Below the pieces are notes generated by a model. It ran no database searches and was not told where the DNA came from. It saw nothing but the letters and a program-made list of their open reading frames with translations. A DNA stretch of 64,000 nucleotides, taken from contig NZ_JAFAIX010000013.1 of NCBI RefSeq assembly GCF_019236475.1, positions 62,001 through 126,000 on the forward strand, written 5' to 3'. Shown piece by piece: positions 1 to 10,032 of this stretch. The translations under genes and the position numbers were made by a program. The DNA comes from Chitinophaga sp. Lineage in GTDB: Bacteria; Bacteroidota; Bacteroidia; Chitinophagales; Chitinophagaceae. The first letter of the stretch is position 1. Every line of letters starts with the position of its first letter.

Positions 1-543
1 AGTAGTCAACAGTTGGTAGATCTGGAGAAATTTATACCGGGTATAAGGAAAGACGTCCGGTACGCGACTACCAACAACTTTACTCATCAGCGACTATATA
101 CTTCCACCGGCATTTATTTACGCCGACCGGCGGCTATTGCGCTGAAGAAAGTGCAGGAGATACTGCACAAGAAAGGTTTCGGCTTATTAATTTATGATGC
201 TTATAGACCTTATCGTTGTACGGAGTTGATGTTTAAGATAGTTCCGAACGATCTGTATGCTGCAGATCCTCGCAAAGGATCGGGACATAACCGCGGTGTA
301 GCGGTAGATTTGAGTATGGTGGATTTGAAGACAGGCAAACCTGTGCCAATGCCTACTGATTTTGACGACTTCACACACAAGGCACATGAAAATTATAAAC
401 CCGCAGACCCAGTGGTGGCGGCCAATCGGCAGTTATTGCGGGAGACTATGATACGCTGTGGGTTTAAAGGGTCTAGTACGGAATGGTGGCATTACTATCT
501 CCCGAATTATAAAAAATATCCGTTGATGGATATTGTGTTTTAA
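1..543 (+). CDS. D-alanyl-D-alanine dipeptidase, VanX/DdpX family (5' end outside window)
   Basis: Zinc dipeptidase expected to cleave D-Ala-D-Ala in the periplasm. The frame is open from base 1, so the true start and any signal peptide lie to the left; the TTG at 13 is only the first possible start inside the window. Counting from that codon, the family hallmarks are present: the catalytic arginine in YDAYRP (R65), the zinc ligands in SGHNRGVAVD (H92 and D99), and the EWWH motif with catalytic E157 and zinc ligand H160. The visible 176-180 residues cover essentially the whole catalytic domain. No vanA/vanH-type genes are visible, so cell-wall dipeptide salvage is more likely than glycopeptide resistance. 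The gene is followed by a two-hairpin repeat and a convergent lipoprotein gene. Confidence 0.9.
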   Translation, partial: SSQQLVDLEKFIPGIRKDVRYATTNNFTHQRLYTSTGIYLRRPAAIALKKVQEILHKKGFGLLIYDAYRPYRCTELMFKIVPNDLYAADPRKGSGHNRGVAVDLSMVDLKTGKPVPMPTDFDDFTHKAHENYKPADPVVAANRQLLRETMIRCGFKGSSTEWWHYYLPNYKKYPLMDIVF

Positions 544-570
544 AAAACCCAAAAAGGGCTGTATCAAAAA

Positions 571-651
571 AATAAGGAAGGGAAATAACGTCTGCGACAT
601 CATTTCCCTTCCTTATTTTTTCGTCGTTCCTGCCCGCTGGGCAAGGACGAC
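571..651. repeat. two-hairpin intergenic element, copy A
   Basis: Hairpin 1 has perfect 16-nt arms (571-586 with 602-617) around a core reading GTCTGCGAC, with an A-rich left side and a T-run on the right. Hairpin 2 (about 622-650) is CGTCGTTCCTGCCC-GCT-GGGCAAGGACGAC with two imperfect pairs. It lies between convergent genes, so hairpin 1 can act as a bidirectional terminator. Related copies occur at 6596, 23639, 27166 and 29806, with a single-hairpin relative at 13938. Confidence 0.85.
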
Positions 652-664
652 AGGCTATAGAGAA

Positions 665-1414
665 TTATTTAGTGTAAGTGATTTTAGTGACATGTACCGC
701 TGCACCATCCGGGCTATCTGGGTGATATTCAATTTCGACAGGATAGCCAGAATCGTTATATTTATATTTATAATATATCACATAGGATCCACTACCATCC
801 GTTACTTTTTCTTCCAAAACATTATTCTCACTGTAGAAAGTACGATAGTCGGCAGATATTGCTCCCAACAAGCTATAATAGCCATTTGGCGCTTTATCAT
901 ATTTGTATTCACGCGTGCTGGTAACGCGCCCACTAGCATATCTTTCTTGTTTGATAATGTTCTTTCCGTCCCAGTAGAGTTTTTCTACTAACTCAGTACC
1001 ATAGTACATTTCAGTTTGGCGATGCTGTGCATCAAATACGTACCTTGTAGTTCCTCCAGGTGCGTCTACCATCTCGCCATTGCTATTGTAATAGATGATC
1101 CAGTTACCCATTTGGGTTAATCTTCCGTTCTCATACGATAACTGTCGATCAAATGCCACATAAGAATGGAATCCATCTGAATTATGACGGAAATAGGCCA
1201 TGCGCTTCATTGTTTTATCTGTATTGTATTCATAGACGAAGCTGTCTATTGGATCCAATATCTGTACAGGATAAAGTTTTACTTTTTCTGCTGGAGGAGT
1301 GGGAGTATCTGTTCCAGTACCTGGCTTAGGTTCATTTGGTATCATGGGTTCAACAGGCTTAGAACAAGATATTATCATGCTCACGGCGAATATGCCCAGT
1401 AAGATTTTTTTCAT
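665..1414 (-). CDS. predicted lipoprotein of unknown function
   Basis: A 249-residue protein with a clear type II signal peptide: MKK, a hydrophobic stretch, then a lipobox-like IISC with the lipidated cysteine at residue 17. A Pro/Thr/Gly-rich linker follows (about residues 20-45). The rest is beta-rich with many Tyr/Asp/Gly positions, such as YEYNTDKT and YKYDKAPNG, reminiscent of YD/RHS-like or DUF4595-like hairpin repeats seen in Bacteroidota lipoproteins; this likeness is an impression, not a match. It probably sits on the outer membrane. It is convergent with the dipeptidase and divergent from the MBG-repeat protein. No function is assigned. Confidence 0.75.
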   Translation of the reverse strand: MKKILLGIFAVSMIISCSKPVEPMIPNEPKPGTGTDTPTPPAEKVKLYPVQILDPIDSFVYEYNTDKTMKRMAYFRHNSDGFHSYVAFDRQLSYENGRLTQMGNWIIYYNSNGEMVDAPGGTTRYVFDAQHRQTEMYYGTELVEKLYWDGKNIIKQERYASGRVTSTREYKYDKAPNGYYSLLGAISADYRTFYSENNVLEEKVTDGSGSYVIYYKYKYNDSGYPVEIEYHPDSPDGAAVHVTKITYTK

Positions 1415-1548
1415 AGGAAGGTTTATTTAGGTGGAGCAAAATTAGGAATAATAGATATTTCCCGGACATGAAATCCTTGTTAATCCAGTAGCCATCAAAT
1501 GGATTGGTTTCTTCGCTATTTGTTTTTTCTTATCATGTATATCAATAA

Positions 1549-1581
1549 TTGCATGCCTACATTAAATTATATCTAGCTTTG
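1549..1581 (+). promoter_or_regulatory. candidate Bacteroidota promoter for the MBG-repeat protein
   Basis: A -7 box TAGCTTTG (1574-1581) matches the Bacteroidota TAnnTTTG pattern. A TTG lies 22 bases upstream (1549-1551), close to the expected -33 spacing. The start codon follows 27 bases later. Confidence 0.45.
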
Positions 1582-1608
1582 CGCCATCATTATTTTTAAT
1601 CCTTACCT

Positions 1609-4600
1609 ATGAAATCGGAGAGCAAACCGAGGTCGATCGCTGTAGCGCGATTATTTTTTGTACTGGTATGCTGTTGCAGCATTTTATTTCCTAAACTTTC
1701 AAACGCCCAGGTGAGTGCGCCTACTGTACAGGCCTCTTGGGTGCAGGCGAGTGATAATGCCAGTCCTACCCTCTATTTTAATTGGCAGAATGGAAATGGG
1801 GAAAAGAGAGCTGTTTTTTGGGGCAGAGGCTCCTATCCGGATTTTGCAAGTTTTCCCGCTGTGGGAACAGAGTTCCAGGTAGGCGACCAATGGTCTAATT
1901 GGAAATGTGTATATACAGGATCGGATAATTTCGCCAGTTATGTGGAACCAACAACCGGAGTTCCTTATACAGTTTTCGTTGTAGAGTATAATATTGATAA
2001 AAGTACAGGCAAAGCATACTACAATGTAGATATGGACTGGCGCTATTATAACTATAAAATCGTCTGGCATTCGGCAAGGGATATTGTCTGTGATGTTCCT
2101 GTTAACTACCGGGAAGAAATTCCGTCCGACCCTAAAGATTTTATATTACAGATTATGGGTTGGGTACAGGATGCTCAATTATTCGCTGATACAGATACAA
2201 CGACCTATTCCATTTTAACTGCCAAGAAGGCTTCCAGTGATTCGTCCTGTGGCGTCAGGGCTTATTTTTCATCAAGTGCCACAGATACAATTACAATAAA
2301 ACTTGGTATAGGCAATCTGGATGATCTGCCCAATTACGATAACATTCTGATTTCATCTGGCCGTGATGCCAATGTCGGACAATCATCGCTAAATGAGAAC
2401 AATGATGTCAAAAGTCTGACAACATTAATTAATAATAATCAGGCTACTATTGATGGTAGCAATGCTTATATAAAATTCGTCCCAGGAGCAGCGTGTTACA
2501 ACGTCAGAATTGGTTTGAAAAACAGCCCAATTGCCAAACAGTCTGTAGTTATTTATTATGTCGCCAGAATTGTAGCGCCTCCTACATTAGCAACTGATAA
2601 TACGGTGGGTTGTATGGGAGATTACATTAAACTTAATGCTACACCTTCTTATAATGCAGGTGTACGATGGACCAGTGATAGTGGTGAAACTTCCTATTCC
2701 GAAGATGGTGGGTTTTATACTCCTCAATTAAACCGGAATCGGACCTTCTACGCACAGTCAGTACATAAAGCTTCGGGATGTGTTAGTCCAGTATCTGTTC
2801 CATTCACTGTCAAAGCGCTGGAAAAGCCTGTCATTACGCTAGCCCCTGTCAATACAACTGCTAACATTGGCGACAGTACCAGCTTTAGTATAAAAGCCAC
2901 AATAAACGACTGGACTATAAGTGGCTATGATTGGAAGGTAATAAAAACGGATGGCTTCTATTACAATATCTCTGACGATGCTACCTACAGCCGCAGCCAC
3001 ACTGGACAATTAATTATCAGTAAGGTTACCGCAGATATGAACGGTTACCAATACATTTGTATTCCCTTTAGTAACTGTTCTCGTAGCAGCGATCCGGTAA
3101 CACTTACTGTCAGACAGCCACAAACGCTGACTTTCACTTCACAAACAGCCGGAAGTACCGTATCTGCTAAATATGGAGATAATGCTATCAGTGCTACAGC
3201 CACCTCTACATCTTCATTACCGATAGTTTACAGTAGTAATAATACCAGCGTAGCCAGCATCGATAATGCAGGGAAAGTGACTGTAAACGGAGTAGGCACA
3301 GCTATGATCACTGTTAGTCAGGATGGTAATGATAACTTTACCACTGCTACTCCAATTAGCTTAACACTGAACATTGCGCCGAAAGCAATTACAGTTAACG
3401 TAAATGCACAAACGAAAATATATGGCACAACTGATCCTGCATTAACCTATACCTCATCAGGATTAATCAATAATGATACTTTAACCGGTAGCCTCAGCAG
3501 ACTCCCAGGCGAAAACGTAGGTAACTACGGCATCACACAGGGTTCCGTGTCTGCCGGAAATAATTATAGCATCACTTTTAATAGCAATAATCTTACTATT
3601 AATCCAACTGCTTTAACGATCATCGCCGATCCTAAAAGCAAAAGTTATGGCAGTCAAGATCCGGTACTGACCTTTACCGCCACGGGATTAGTCAGGAAGG
3701 ACACCGTTATGGGAAAACTGAGCAGAGTACCAGGTGAAAATGCAGGTACTTATGCCATCACGCAAGGATCTATATCTGCCGATAATAACTATACGATCAA
3801 CTTCACTGGCAGCAACCTGACTATCACACCAGTTGCTTTAACTATTAATACGGAAGAACAATCGAAAGTCTACGGTGCACCAGATCCTGTATTAGCCTAT
3901 ACTGTAACCGGTTTAGTGAATAATGAAATCGTCACAGGTTCATTGACCAGAATGCCAGGTGAAAATATTGGCGAATATGCCATCTTACAAGGCACTTTAT
4001 CTGCAAGTAGCAACTATAATGTATCCTTCAATAGCAAAAACCTGAAAATTACACCTGCCAATTTAACCATTACTGCGGATGCAAAAACGAAGGTATATGG
4101 CACAGTTGATCCGGCTTTGACTTATACTGTTTCCGGATTAGCTAATAATGATAAAATCACTGGTACATTAACCAGAGTAGCGGGCGAAAATGCTGGTAGT
4201 TATGCCATTACACAAGGCAGTGTGAATGCAAGTGATAATTACAATCTTGTTTTCAACAGTAATAATCTGATTATTACGCCAACTACGGTAACCGTTACTG
4301 CTGATGCCAAATCAAAAGTTTACGGCACAGTTGATCCAGCTTTTACCTATACTGTTTCCGGATTAGTTAATAATGATAAAATCACTGGTACATTAACCAG
4401 AGTAGCGGGCGAAAATGCCGGTAGTTATGCCATTACACAAGGCAGTGTAAAAGCAGGTGATAATTACAATTTTGTTTTCAATGGTAATAACCTGAATATT
4501 GCGCCGGCAACGCTAACAGTTACCGCCGACGCCAAATCAAAAGTTTATGGCACGAATGATCCAATCCTCACCTATACTGCTACCGGGCTTGTTGGCGGAG

Positions 4601-5688
4601 ATAAAATCAGCGGCACATTAAGCCGAAATGCAGGCGAAAACGTAGGCAGTTACACCATTACACAAGGTTCGTTATCTGCCGGGAATAATTACAACCTAAC
4701 ATTCAATAACAATACACTGAATATCACACCTGCTGCATTGCAAATTATCGCTGATGCGAAATTGAAAGTATATGGTAGTAATGATCCTGTATTGACATAT
4801 ACCACTACCGGATTAATCAGCGGAGATAAGATCATTGGAAGTTTAAGTAGAGACGCGGGTGAAAATGCTGGCATTTACACTATCAGTCAGGGAAGCATAA
4901 ACCCTAGCAATAACTACACCTTTAATTTCACCGCTAATACATTCACTATTTCCAAGGCGCCACAATCCATCACCTGGACGCAGGACTTGAATATCGGTTG
5001 TAATGGAATCAATACTATCCAACTCAACGCAGCTACTAACAGCGGTTTACCAGTAACATACAGTATCGCCAATAACGATATCGCTACACTTAGCGGCAAC
5101 AGCTTAACCGCTAATACTATTGGCATTGTAGCTGTAACAGCCACCCAGGATGGTGATAACAATTACGAAGCTGCTGCTTCAGTTAGCAAAGAGCTGAAAG
5201 TAATGTTACCATCAGCCGTAAGACAGCAACTGAATAATTTATTGATCTTCGATAACAGCAACAATAATTACCTGACCTGGCAATGGTATAAAAACAACAT
5301 TTCTATACCAGGAGCTACCAACGCGTATTTCAGTGATCCAACGGGATTAAATGGATCTTATTCCGTAATAGCTACAGACAAGAATGGTAATAACATACAA
5401 TCATGTCCGATCCAGGTAAGCGCGGCTACCGCCAGAATTGCCGGTATCAGGGTTTCTCCAAATCCTGCGATCAAAGGACAAAGCGCTACCCTCACCTGCA
5501 ACTTCACAGAAGATGCACTCATCGGCGCTATGCTATATATCACTGATATCAGAGGTAACGCTATCGACCAATTGAAAAATGTACATCCGATCACAACCAT
5601 ACAAATGCCTGCAAATAGTGGATTTTACATCATCACATTGCAAATGGCCAATGGACAGAAGATTACTACCAATGTTATCGTTCACTAA
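1609..5688 (+). CDS. large secreted MBG-repeat / Ig-like protein with T9SS C-terminal sorting domain
   Basis: A 1359-residue exported protein. Order: signal peptide (about 1-34, ending SNAQ); a beta-rich N-terminal region; Ig/PKD-like segments (about 330-500); a Big_2-like domain (about 505-590); seven tandem MBG-type repeats of about 75 residues (about 593-1115), each carrying K-YG--DP-L-YT--GL and GEN-G-Y-I-QG signatures; a second Big_2-like domain; and a C-terminal type A sorting domain (about 1280-1359) beginning IRVSPNPA and ending in a basic/Val-rich strand. The family expectation is export by the type IX secretion system and attachment at, or release from, the cell surface. Function is probably adhesion or surface display (inference). 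Repeats 4 and 5 are nearly identical at DNA level. It is followed by a terminator and a barrel-protein gene. Confidence 0.88.
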   Translation: MKSESKPRSIAVARLFFVLVCCCSILFPKLSNAQVSAPTVQASWVQASDNASPTLYFNWQNGNGEKRAVFWGRGSYPDFASFPAVGTEFQVGDQWSNWKCVYTGSDNFASYVEPTTGVPYTVFVVEYNIDKSTGKAYYNVDMDWRYYNYKIVWHSARDIVCDVPVNYREEIPSDPKDFILQIMGWVQDAQLFADTDTTTYSILTAKKASSDSSCGVRAYFSSSATDTITIKLGIGNLDDLPNYDNILISSGRDANVGQSSLNENNDVKSLTTLINNNQATIDGSNAYIKFVPGAACYNVRIGLKNSPIAKQSVVIYYVARIVAPPTLATDNTVGCMGDYIKLNATPSYNAGVRWTSDSGETSYSEDGGFYTPQLNRNRTFYAQSVHKASGCVSPVSVPFTVKALEKPVITLAPVNTTANIGDSTSFSIKATINDWTISGYDWKVIKTDGFYYNISDDATYSRSHTGQLIISKVTADMNGYQYICIPFSNCSRSSDPVTLTVRQPQTLTFTSQTAGSTVSAKYGDNAISATATSTSSLPIVYSSNNTSVASIDNAGKVTVNGVGTAMITVSQDGNDNFTTATPISLTLNIAPKAITVNVNAQTKIYGTTDPALTYTSSGLINNDTLTGSLSRLPGENVGNYGITQGSVSAGNNYSITFNSNNLTINPTALTIIADPKSKSYGSQDPVLTFTATGLVRKDTVMGKLSRVPGENAGTYAITQGSISADNNYTINFTGSNLTITPVALTINTEEQSKVYGAPDPVLAYTVTGLVNNEIVTGSLTRMPGENIGEYAILQGTLSASSNYNVSFNSKNLKITPANLTITADAKTKVYGTVDPALTYTVSGLANNDKITGTLTRVAGENAGSYAITQGSVNASDNYNLVFNSNNLIITPTTVTVTADAKSKVYGTVDPAFTYTVSGLVNNDKITGTLTRVAGENAGSYAITQGSVKAGDNYNFVFNGNNLNIAPATLTVTADAKSKVYGTNDPILTYTATGLVGGDKISGTLSRNAGENVGSYTITQGSLSAGNNYNLTFNNNTLNITPAALQIIADAKLKVYGSNDPVLTYTTTGLISGDKIIGSLSRDAGENAGIYTISQGSINPSNNYTFNFTANTFTISKAPQSITWTQDLNIGCNGINTIQLNAATNSGLPVTYSIANNDIATLSGNSLTANTIGIVAVTATQDGDNNYEAAASVSKELKVMLPSAVRQQLNNLLIFDNSNNNYLTWQWYKNNISIPGATNAYFSDPTGLNGSYSVIATDKNGNNIQSCPIQVSAATARIAGIRVSPNPAIKGQSATLTCNFTEDALIGAMLYITDIRGNAIDQLKNVHPITTIQMPANSGFYIITLQMANGQKITTNVIVH
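3387..4955 (+). repeat. seven in-frame tandem repeats (~225 bp each) encoding MBG domains
   Basis: Seven units of about 74-75 codons inside the secreted protein. Protein similarity is high throughout. Units 4 and 5 (about 4060-4510) are almost the same at nucleotide level over about 120 bases, with only a handful of substitutions, which indicates a recent duplication or gene conversion. The array keeps frame and can expand or contract in whole domains. Confidence 0.9.
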
Positions 5689-5690
5689 AG

Positions 5691-5722
5691 AAAAATAAGA
5701 CCGGTCTACCGGTCTTATTTTC
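5691..5722 (+). terminator. intrinsic terminator after the MBG-repeat gene
   Basis: A hairpin with AAAATAAGACCGG arms around a TCTA loop and a T-rich 3' side, starting 2 bases after the stop codon. A-tract and T-tract flanks make it usable in both directions. Confidence 0.8.
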
Positions 5723-5744
5723 TCTCGGATTTAATCTACATCAA

Positions 5745-6578
5745 ATGATCAGAATTATTATAACCACCTGTATTTGCCTGGTACTCCTCTCCACAACTGC
5801 GATGGCACAGGAATTAGGAATCGGGCTTAGCGGCGGCATGCAAGGGCTACAATACAAATTCAACCAACAAAACAGTCAACTTAAAGCAGGGACTATCCTG
5901 GATATCGGATATACATTTCCGTTAGGAAAAAATTTGGGCATTATCTCAGGCATTACTTGTGGAACCTATACTTCCGAAATAGTGCTAAATGGGCAACACG
6001 CTTTTAACTCTTACGAGGTAGATGAATCTGGATCCGCCTTTATCTATAATGTTACCATCAATGGATACAAAGAACAACAACGTTTCATCGCAGCGGGAAT
6101 TCCTGTAATGCTGCAGTATCATACAAGCGGTAAAACCCAGTGGTACATCAATGGCGGCGCCAAATTGCTCTTTCCATTCAGTGGGAAATATACTTCCAGC
6201 GCCACTCAAGTGATCACAACAGGATTTTATCCTGATTATAACATTCTACTGAAAGACCTACCGCATCTGGGCTTTGGCACTGTCAACAACTGGAGAAGCG
6301 ATAAAGGCGCACTTTCCCTGAAGGCTACTGCTACCATCAGTGCGGCAACAGGTATTAGTTTTGAATGGAATGATTTCCGGTTGTATACAGGCATCTACAT
6401 GGACTACGGACTCAACAATCTCGCAGACAAGCCTAGTGACGGCACTTTGGTCACCTATTCTTCCTCAGGTATCAATAACATGCATGCCAATAGCATATTA
6501 AAAAGGAATGGCATGGAGAGCGCTAAACTGCTAGGGTATGGCATTCAAGTGCGATTAGGCATTCCTACCAGGAAATAG
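5745..6578 (+). CDS. outer-membrane beta-barrel protein of unknown function
   Basis: A 277-residue protein with an N-terminal signal peptide ending AMAQ (cleavage near residue 21). Alternating hydrophobic strands follow, with Gly/aromatic-rich turns such as GIGLSGGMQG, GAKLLFPFSGKY and YTGIYMDYGLNN, in the style of the porin-like outer-membrane barrel (OMP_b-brl) families of Bacteroidota. It lies on the same strand just behind the T9SS-exported MBG protein but beyond a terminator, so co-transcription is uncertain. It could be a partner or anchor of that protein (inference). Specific function is unknown. Confidence 0.7.
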   Translation: MIRIIITTCICLVLLSTTAMAQELGIGLSGGMQGLQYKFNQQNSQLKAGTILDIGYTFPLGKNLGIISGITCGTYTSEIVLNGQHAFNSYEVDESGSAFIYNVTINGYKEQQRFIAAGIPVMLQYHTSGKTQWYINGGAKLLFPFSGKYTSSATQVITTGFYPDYNILLKDLPHLGFGTVNNWRSDKGALSLKATATISAATGISFEWNDFRLYTGIYMDYGLNNLADKPSDGTLVTYSSSGINNMHANSILKRNGMESAKLLGYGIQVRLGIPTRK

Positions 6579-6595
6579 TATCTCCCAAAAATATG

Positions 6596-6678
6596 GACGA
6601 AAAAAAGAAGGAAAATGGTGTCTGCGACACCATTTTCCTTCTTTTTTTCGTCGACCCTGCCTGCTGGGAAGGGTCGAC
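6596..6678. repeat. two-hairpin intergenic element, copy B
   Basis: Hairpin 1 is a perfect 27-bp stem (6596-6622 with 6626-6652) around a TGC loop; its core reads TGGTGTC-TGC-GACACCA, a compensated variant of TGACGTC-TGC-GACGTCA. Hairpin 2 (6650-6678) begins GTCGACCC and ends GGGTCGAC, again compensated relative to other copies. It lies between convergent genes (barrel protein and leu operon). Confidence 0.88.
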
Positions 6679-6718
6679 AGGGAGGGGGAGCCAATACCTA
6701 CCTCTTATAAATAAAAAT

Positions 6719-6745
6719 GGCCGCTGAGGCACTACTTCAGCGGCC
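6719..6745 (-). terminator. intrinsic terminator of the leu operon
   Basis: Read on the minus strand, GGCCGCTGA pairs with TCAGCGGCC across a 9-base loop, followed by a T-rich tract (the A-rich bases 6708-6718 on the plus strand). It sits 31 bases downstream of leuA. Confidence 0.8.
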
Positions 6746-6776
6746 GAAATCAAACGTAAATCAATCGTTATGAATA

Positions 6777-8282
6777 CTAGTAGATTTTATTCAATGCATC
6801 TACATAGGCATGTACAGAAGCATTCACGATGTCGGTAGAGTAACCGAAGCCGTAGTAAGACTGCCCGTTATATTTCACGCGCATATTTACTTTACTTACA
6901 TCTTCAGAACCTCCATGCATCGCCTGGATACTGAATTCATCCAGATCGATGTCGTCTTTAATGATCTCGTGAATAGCATTGATAGTAGCATTCACAGGAC
7001 CATTACCTGCTGCACTGGCTTCTTTCTCCTGACCGTTTACCAGCAGTTTCACAGTAGCCATTGGGCGCAGCGGATCGCCGCATACCACTTGTAACAGGGT
7101 AACTTTGATACCTTTATCATCGTATGTTTTAGTATCGCCATCGCCCATCAGTTGCAACAGATCAGCATCGGAGATTTCTTTCTTTTTATCTGCCATCAAG
7201 AGGAAGCGTTCGTAAACTTCATCCAGGTTGATTTTATCGATTTTATAACCGAGGCGCTCCAGGTGATGTTTCAATGCATGACGGCCACTACGTGCTGTCA
7301 GGATAATCGCATTGGAGTTAATACCCACATCTTCTGGATTCAGGATTTCGTAGTTTTCACGGTGTTTCAATACGCCATCCTGGTGGATACCGGAGCTGTG
7401 CGCAAACGCATTGCGACCCACGATCGCTTTGTTTGGCTGCACTGGCATACGCATCATCGTAGAAACCATGTTACTGATTTCGTAGATACCTTTTGAATTG
7501 ATATTGGTATGATAACCGAGGGCATGATGCGTTTTCAGAATCATGGCTACTTCTTCCAGAGAAGTATTACCTGCACGTTCTCCTATACCGTTGATGGTAC
7601 ATTCTACCTGGCGTGCACCGTTTTGAATACCTGCAATCGTATTGGCAGTAGCCAGTCCGAGGTCATTATGACAGTGAACAGAGATGATGGCTTTATCGAT
7701 ATTGGACACATGATCCATCAGGTACTTAATTTTAGCACCATATTGATCAGGTAAGCAATAGCCGTTGGTATCAGGAATATTAACAGTAGTAGCGCCTGCG
7801 GCGATCACTGCTTCAATCATCTGTGCGAGATACGCATTATCAGCGCGACCAGCATCTTCTGCATAAAATTCCACATCATCTGTGAATTTGCGGGCATATT
7901 TTACTGCATCTACTGCACGTTGGAGGATTTCCTCACGGGTGCTGTTGAATTTGTATTTGATATGCATATCGGAAGATCCGATACCGGTATGAATACGGCC
8001 ACGTTTTGCAAAGCGGAGCGCATCTGCAGCAGCGTCTATATCTTTGGTATTAGCGCGGGTAAGGGCGCAAATAACTGGTTCTGAGATGGCTTTGGAAATT
8101 TCCACAACACTCTGGAAATCGCCAGGGCTGGAGATAGGAAAACCAGCCTCGATAATATCCACGCCAAGCGCTTCCAGCTTCTTCGCGATTTCAATTTTTT
8201 CTACAGTAGTTAACTGGCATCCTGGTACCTGTTCACCATCGCGCAGGGTGGTATCAAAGACGTATACACGATTTTTATCCAT
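6777..8282 (-). CDS. leuA: 2-isopropylmalate synthase
   Basis: The first committed step of leucine synthesis, condensing acetyl-CoA with 2-oxoisovalerate. The 501 residues match the full-length bacterial enzyme. The N-terminal TIM-barrel signature [12 protein letters not shown] is at residues 10-21, and the metal-binding HCHND motif is near residue 202. Family-typical GERAGN and SGIHQDG segments follow. The C-terminal LeuA dimer/regulatory domain (about 370-501) is present, so leucine feedback inhibition is expected. It is the last gene of the leu operon, 29 bases behind leuB, and ends at a strong terminator. The 2-isopropylmalate assignment over citramalate synthase is supported by the complete leuBCD set beside it. 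Confidence 0.96.
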   Translation of the reverse strand: MDKNRVYVFDTTLRDGEQVPGCQLTTVEKIEIAKKLEALGVDIIEAGFPISSPGDFQSVVEISKAISEPVICALTRANTKDIDAAADALRFAKRGRIHTGIGSSDMHIKYKFNSTREEILQRAVDAVKYARKFTDDVEFYAEDAGRADNAYLAQMIEAVIAAGATTVNIPDTNGYCLPDQYGAKIKYLMDHVSNIDKAIISVHCHNDLGLATANTIAGIQNGARQVECTINGIGERAGNTSLEEVAMILKTHHALGYHTNINSKGIYEISNMVSTMMRMPVQPNKAIVGRNAFAHSSGIHQDGVLKHRENYEILNPEDVGINSNAIILTARSGRHALKHHLERLGYKIDKINLDEVYERFLLMADKKKEISDADLLQLMGDGDTKTYDDKGIKVTLLQVVCGDPLRPMATVKLLVNGQEKEASAAGNGPVNATINAIHEIIKDDIDLDEFSIQAMHGGSEDVSKVNMRVKYNGQSYYGFGYSTDIVNASVHAYVDALNKIY

Positions 8283-8311
8283 GATAGCGTAACTTTTTCG
8301 GTTTAGTAAGA

Positions 8312-9391
8312 TTAGTTCAGGTTCTCCAGTACTTTCGCACCCATGGCGTCTGTACCCATAATGAATTCGTTCACCGTATGTTTGTTGGCAATATCCATTG
8401 TTCTGTAACCCTGGCGCAGTGTAGCTTCTACCGCTTTGATCACGCGCTGTGATTCTGTTTTCAGACCGAATGAAATATCCAGCATCAGTGCAACAGATAA
8501 GATAGAGGCCAGCGGATTGGCAATGCCTTTACCAGCAATATCATGTGCAGAGCCATGGATCGGTTCGTAGAAACCTACTTTATCACCCACAGAGGCAGAT
8601 GCCAGCATCCCCATAGAACCCGCGATCTGAGAGGCTTCATCTGTCAGGATATCTCCGAAGAGGTTACCTGTCAGTACCACATCAAAGCGTTTAGGATCTT
8701 TGATCAACTGCATAGCGGCGTTGTCAATGAACATATGCTCTGTTTCTACATCAGGGTATTCTTTCGCTATTTCCTGTACCACTTCTCTCCACAGACGACT
8801 TGCTTCTAGTACGTTTGCTTTATCTACAGAACACAGTTTACTACGACGGGTACGGGCAGCTTCGTATGCTTTACGGGCAATACGCTCTACTTCGTAACGA
8901 TGGTAGATCATCAGGTCAGAAGCGCTACTGCGATCTTCTGATCTTTTCTTTTCACCAAAATAAACGTCACCAGTCAGTTCGCGGAAAAAGAGAATATCAG
9001 CACCACGAAGGATTTCCGGTTTGATACTGGATGCTTCCAGCAGTTCGTCAAACAGTTTGATTGGACGCAGGTTGGCATATAATCCCAGTTCCTTACGGAT
9101 CTTCAGCAGCCCTTGTTCTGGTCTTACTTTCAGCGTAGGATCATTGTCATATTTCGCATGACCGATAGCCCCAAATAGAATGGCATCGCTGTTCCTCGCT
9201 TTGTCCAGGGTGGAATCCGGTAAAGGCTCACCGGTAGCTTCAATCGCTACGTGCCCCATCATGCCCTCTTCAAAATGAAAAGTATGATGATAGTTGTTAG
9301 CGATAGTAGCCAATACTTTCTGACCCCATGCTGTTACTTCCTGTCCAATACCATCGCCTGGTATTACTAATATTTTCTTTTCAACGCCCAT
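8312..9391 (-). CDS. leuB: 3-isopropylmalate dehydrogenase
   Basis: NAD-dependent oxidative decarboxylation of 3-isopropylmalate to 2-oxoisocaproate. 359 residues, the usual length. Visible family features: the N-terminal [10 protein letters not shown]; the substrate-binding stretch around [11 protein letters not shown]; the Mg-binding region [17 protein letters not shown]; and the adenosine loop [18 protein letters not shown]. It lies between leuD (35 bases upstream) and leuA. Related isocitrate or tartrate dehydrogenases are excluded by context. Confidence 0.96.
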   Translation of the reverse strand: MGVEKKILVIPGDGIGQEVTAWGQKVLATIANNYHHTFHFEEGMMGHVAIEATGEPLPDSTLDKARNSDAILFGAIGHAKYDNDPTLKVRPEQGLLKIRKELGLYANLRPIKLFDELLEASSIKPEILRGADILFFRELTGDVYFGEKKRSEDRSSASDLMIYHRYEVERIARKAYEAARTRRSKLCSVDKANVLEASRLWREVVQEIAKEYPDVETEHMFIDNAAMQLIKDPKRFDVVLTGNLFGDILTDEASQIAGSMGMLASASVGDKVGFYEPIHGSAHDIAGKGIANPLASILSVALMLDISFGLKTESQRVIKAVEATLRQGYRTMDIANKHTVNEFIMGTDAMGAKVLENLN

Positions 9392-9426
9392 GTAGAGTGT
9401 ACTTTATTTTGATGGTTATGGTGTGC

Positions 9427-10026
9427 TTAAAAATTGAATGGTCTGGATTGCTCGTATGTTTCAATCTCTTTGCGCAGACTCAGCAGATAATCAATGTCAT
9501 CATAGCCGTTGAGCAGACAGGTTTTTTTGTATGGATTGATATCAAATTTTTCCTGTTCGCCGGTAGCATTGATTTTGATGAACTGATTTTCCAGATCTAC
9601 TTCTATCGCAGCTTTAGGATCATTTTCAATGGCTTTGAAAATTTTATCCAGGAAGGCCTCACTCACTTGTACAGGGAGAATGAAGTTGTTGAGTGCATTA
9701 TTTTTGAAGATATCTGCAAAAAAGCTGCTCACTACTACTTTGAAGCCATAATCTGCGATTGCCCAAGCAGCGTGTTCACGAGAAGAGCCACAGCCAAAGT
9801 TTTTACCGGCTACTAGGATTTTGCCGCTATAGATAGGATTGTTGAGGACGAAATCTGCTTTAGGCGTGTTATCTGCCTCAAAGCGCCAGTCGCGGAACAG
9901 GTTTTCTCCGAAACCGTCCCTGGTGGTAGCTTTCAGGAAGCGTGCAGGGATGATCTGGTCTGTATCGATATTTTCAATGGGTACAGGTACCGCTGAAGAA
10001 ACTAAGTGTTGAAATATTTTGCTCAT
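9427..10026 (-). CDS. leuD: 3-isopropylmalate dehydratase small subunit
   Basis: The swivel-domain partner of LeuC in isomerising 2- to 3-isopropylmalate. 199 residues, as usual for LeuD. The diagnostic [13 protein letters not shown] stretch is near residues 19-31, and the [13 protein letters not shown] active-site loop is in mid-protein. It is unusual in being separated from leuC by a methyltransferase gene, only 6 bases from that gene's end, so the three reading frames are tightly linked. Confidence 0.95.
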   Translation of the reverse strand: MSKIFQHLVSSAVPVPIENIDTDQIIPARFLKATTRDGFGENLFRDWRFEADNTPKADFVLNNPIYSGKILVAGKNFGCGSSREHAAWAIADYGFKVVVSSFFADIFKNNALNNFILPVQVSEAFLDKIFKAIENDPKAAIEVDLENQFIKINATGEQEKFDINPYKKTCLLNGYDDIDYLLSLRKEIETYEQSRPFNF

Positions 10027-10032
10027 TATTAA

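Noticed and set aside
533-991. 152-codon frame on the plus strand over the first repeat element and lipoprotein gene
   Set aside because: It runs through the hairpins and is antisense to a lipoprotein with a clear signal peptide.
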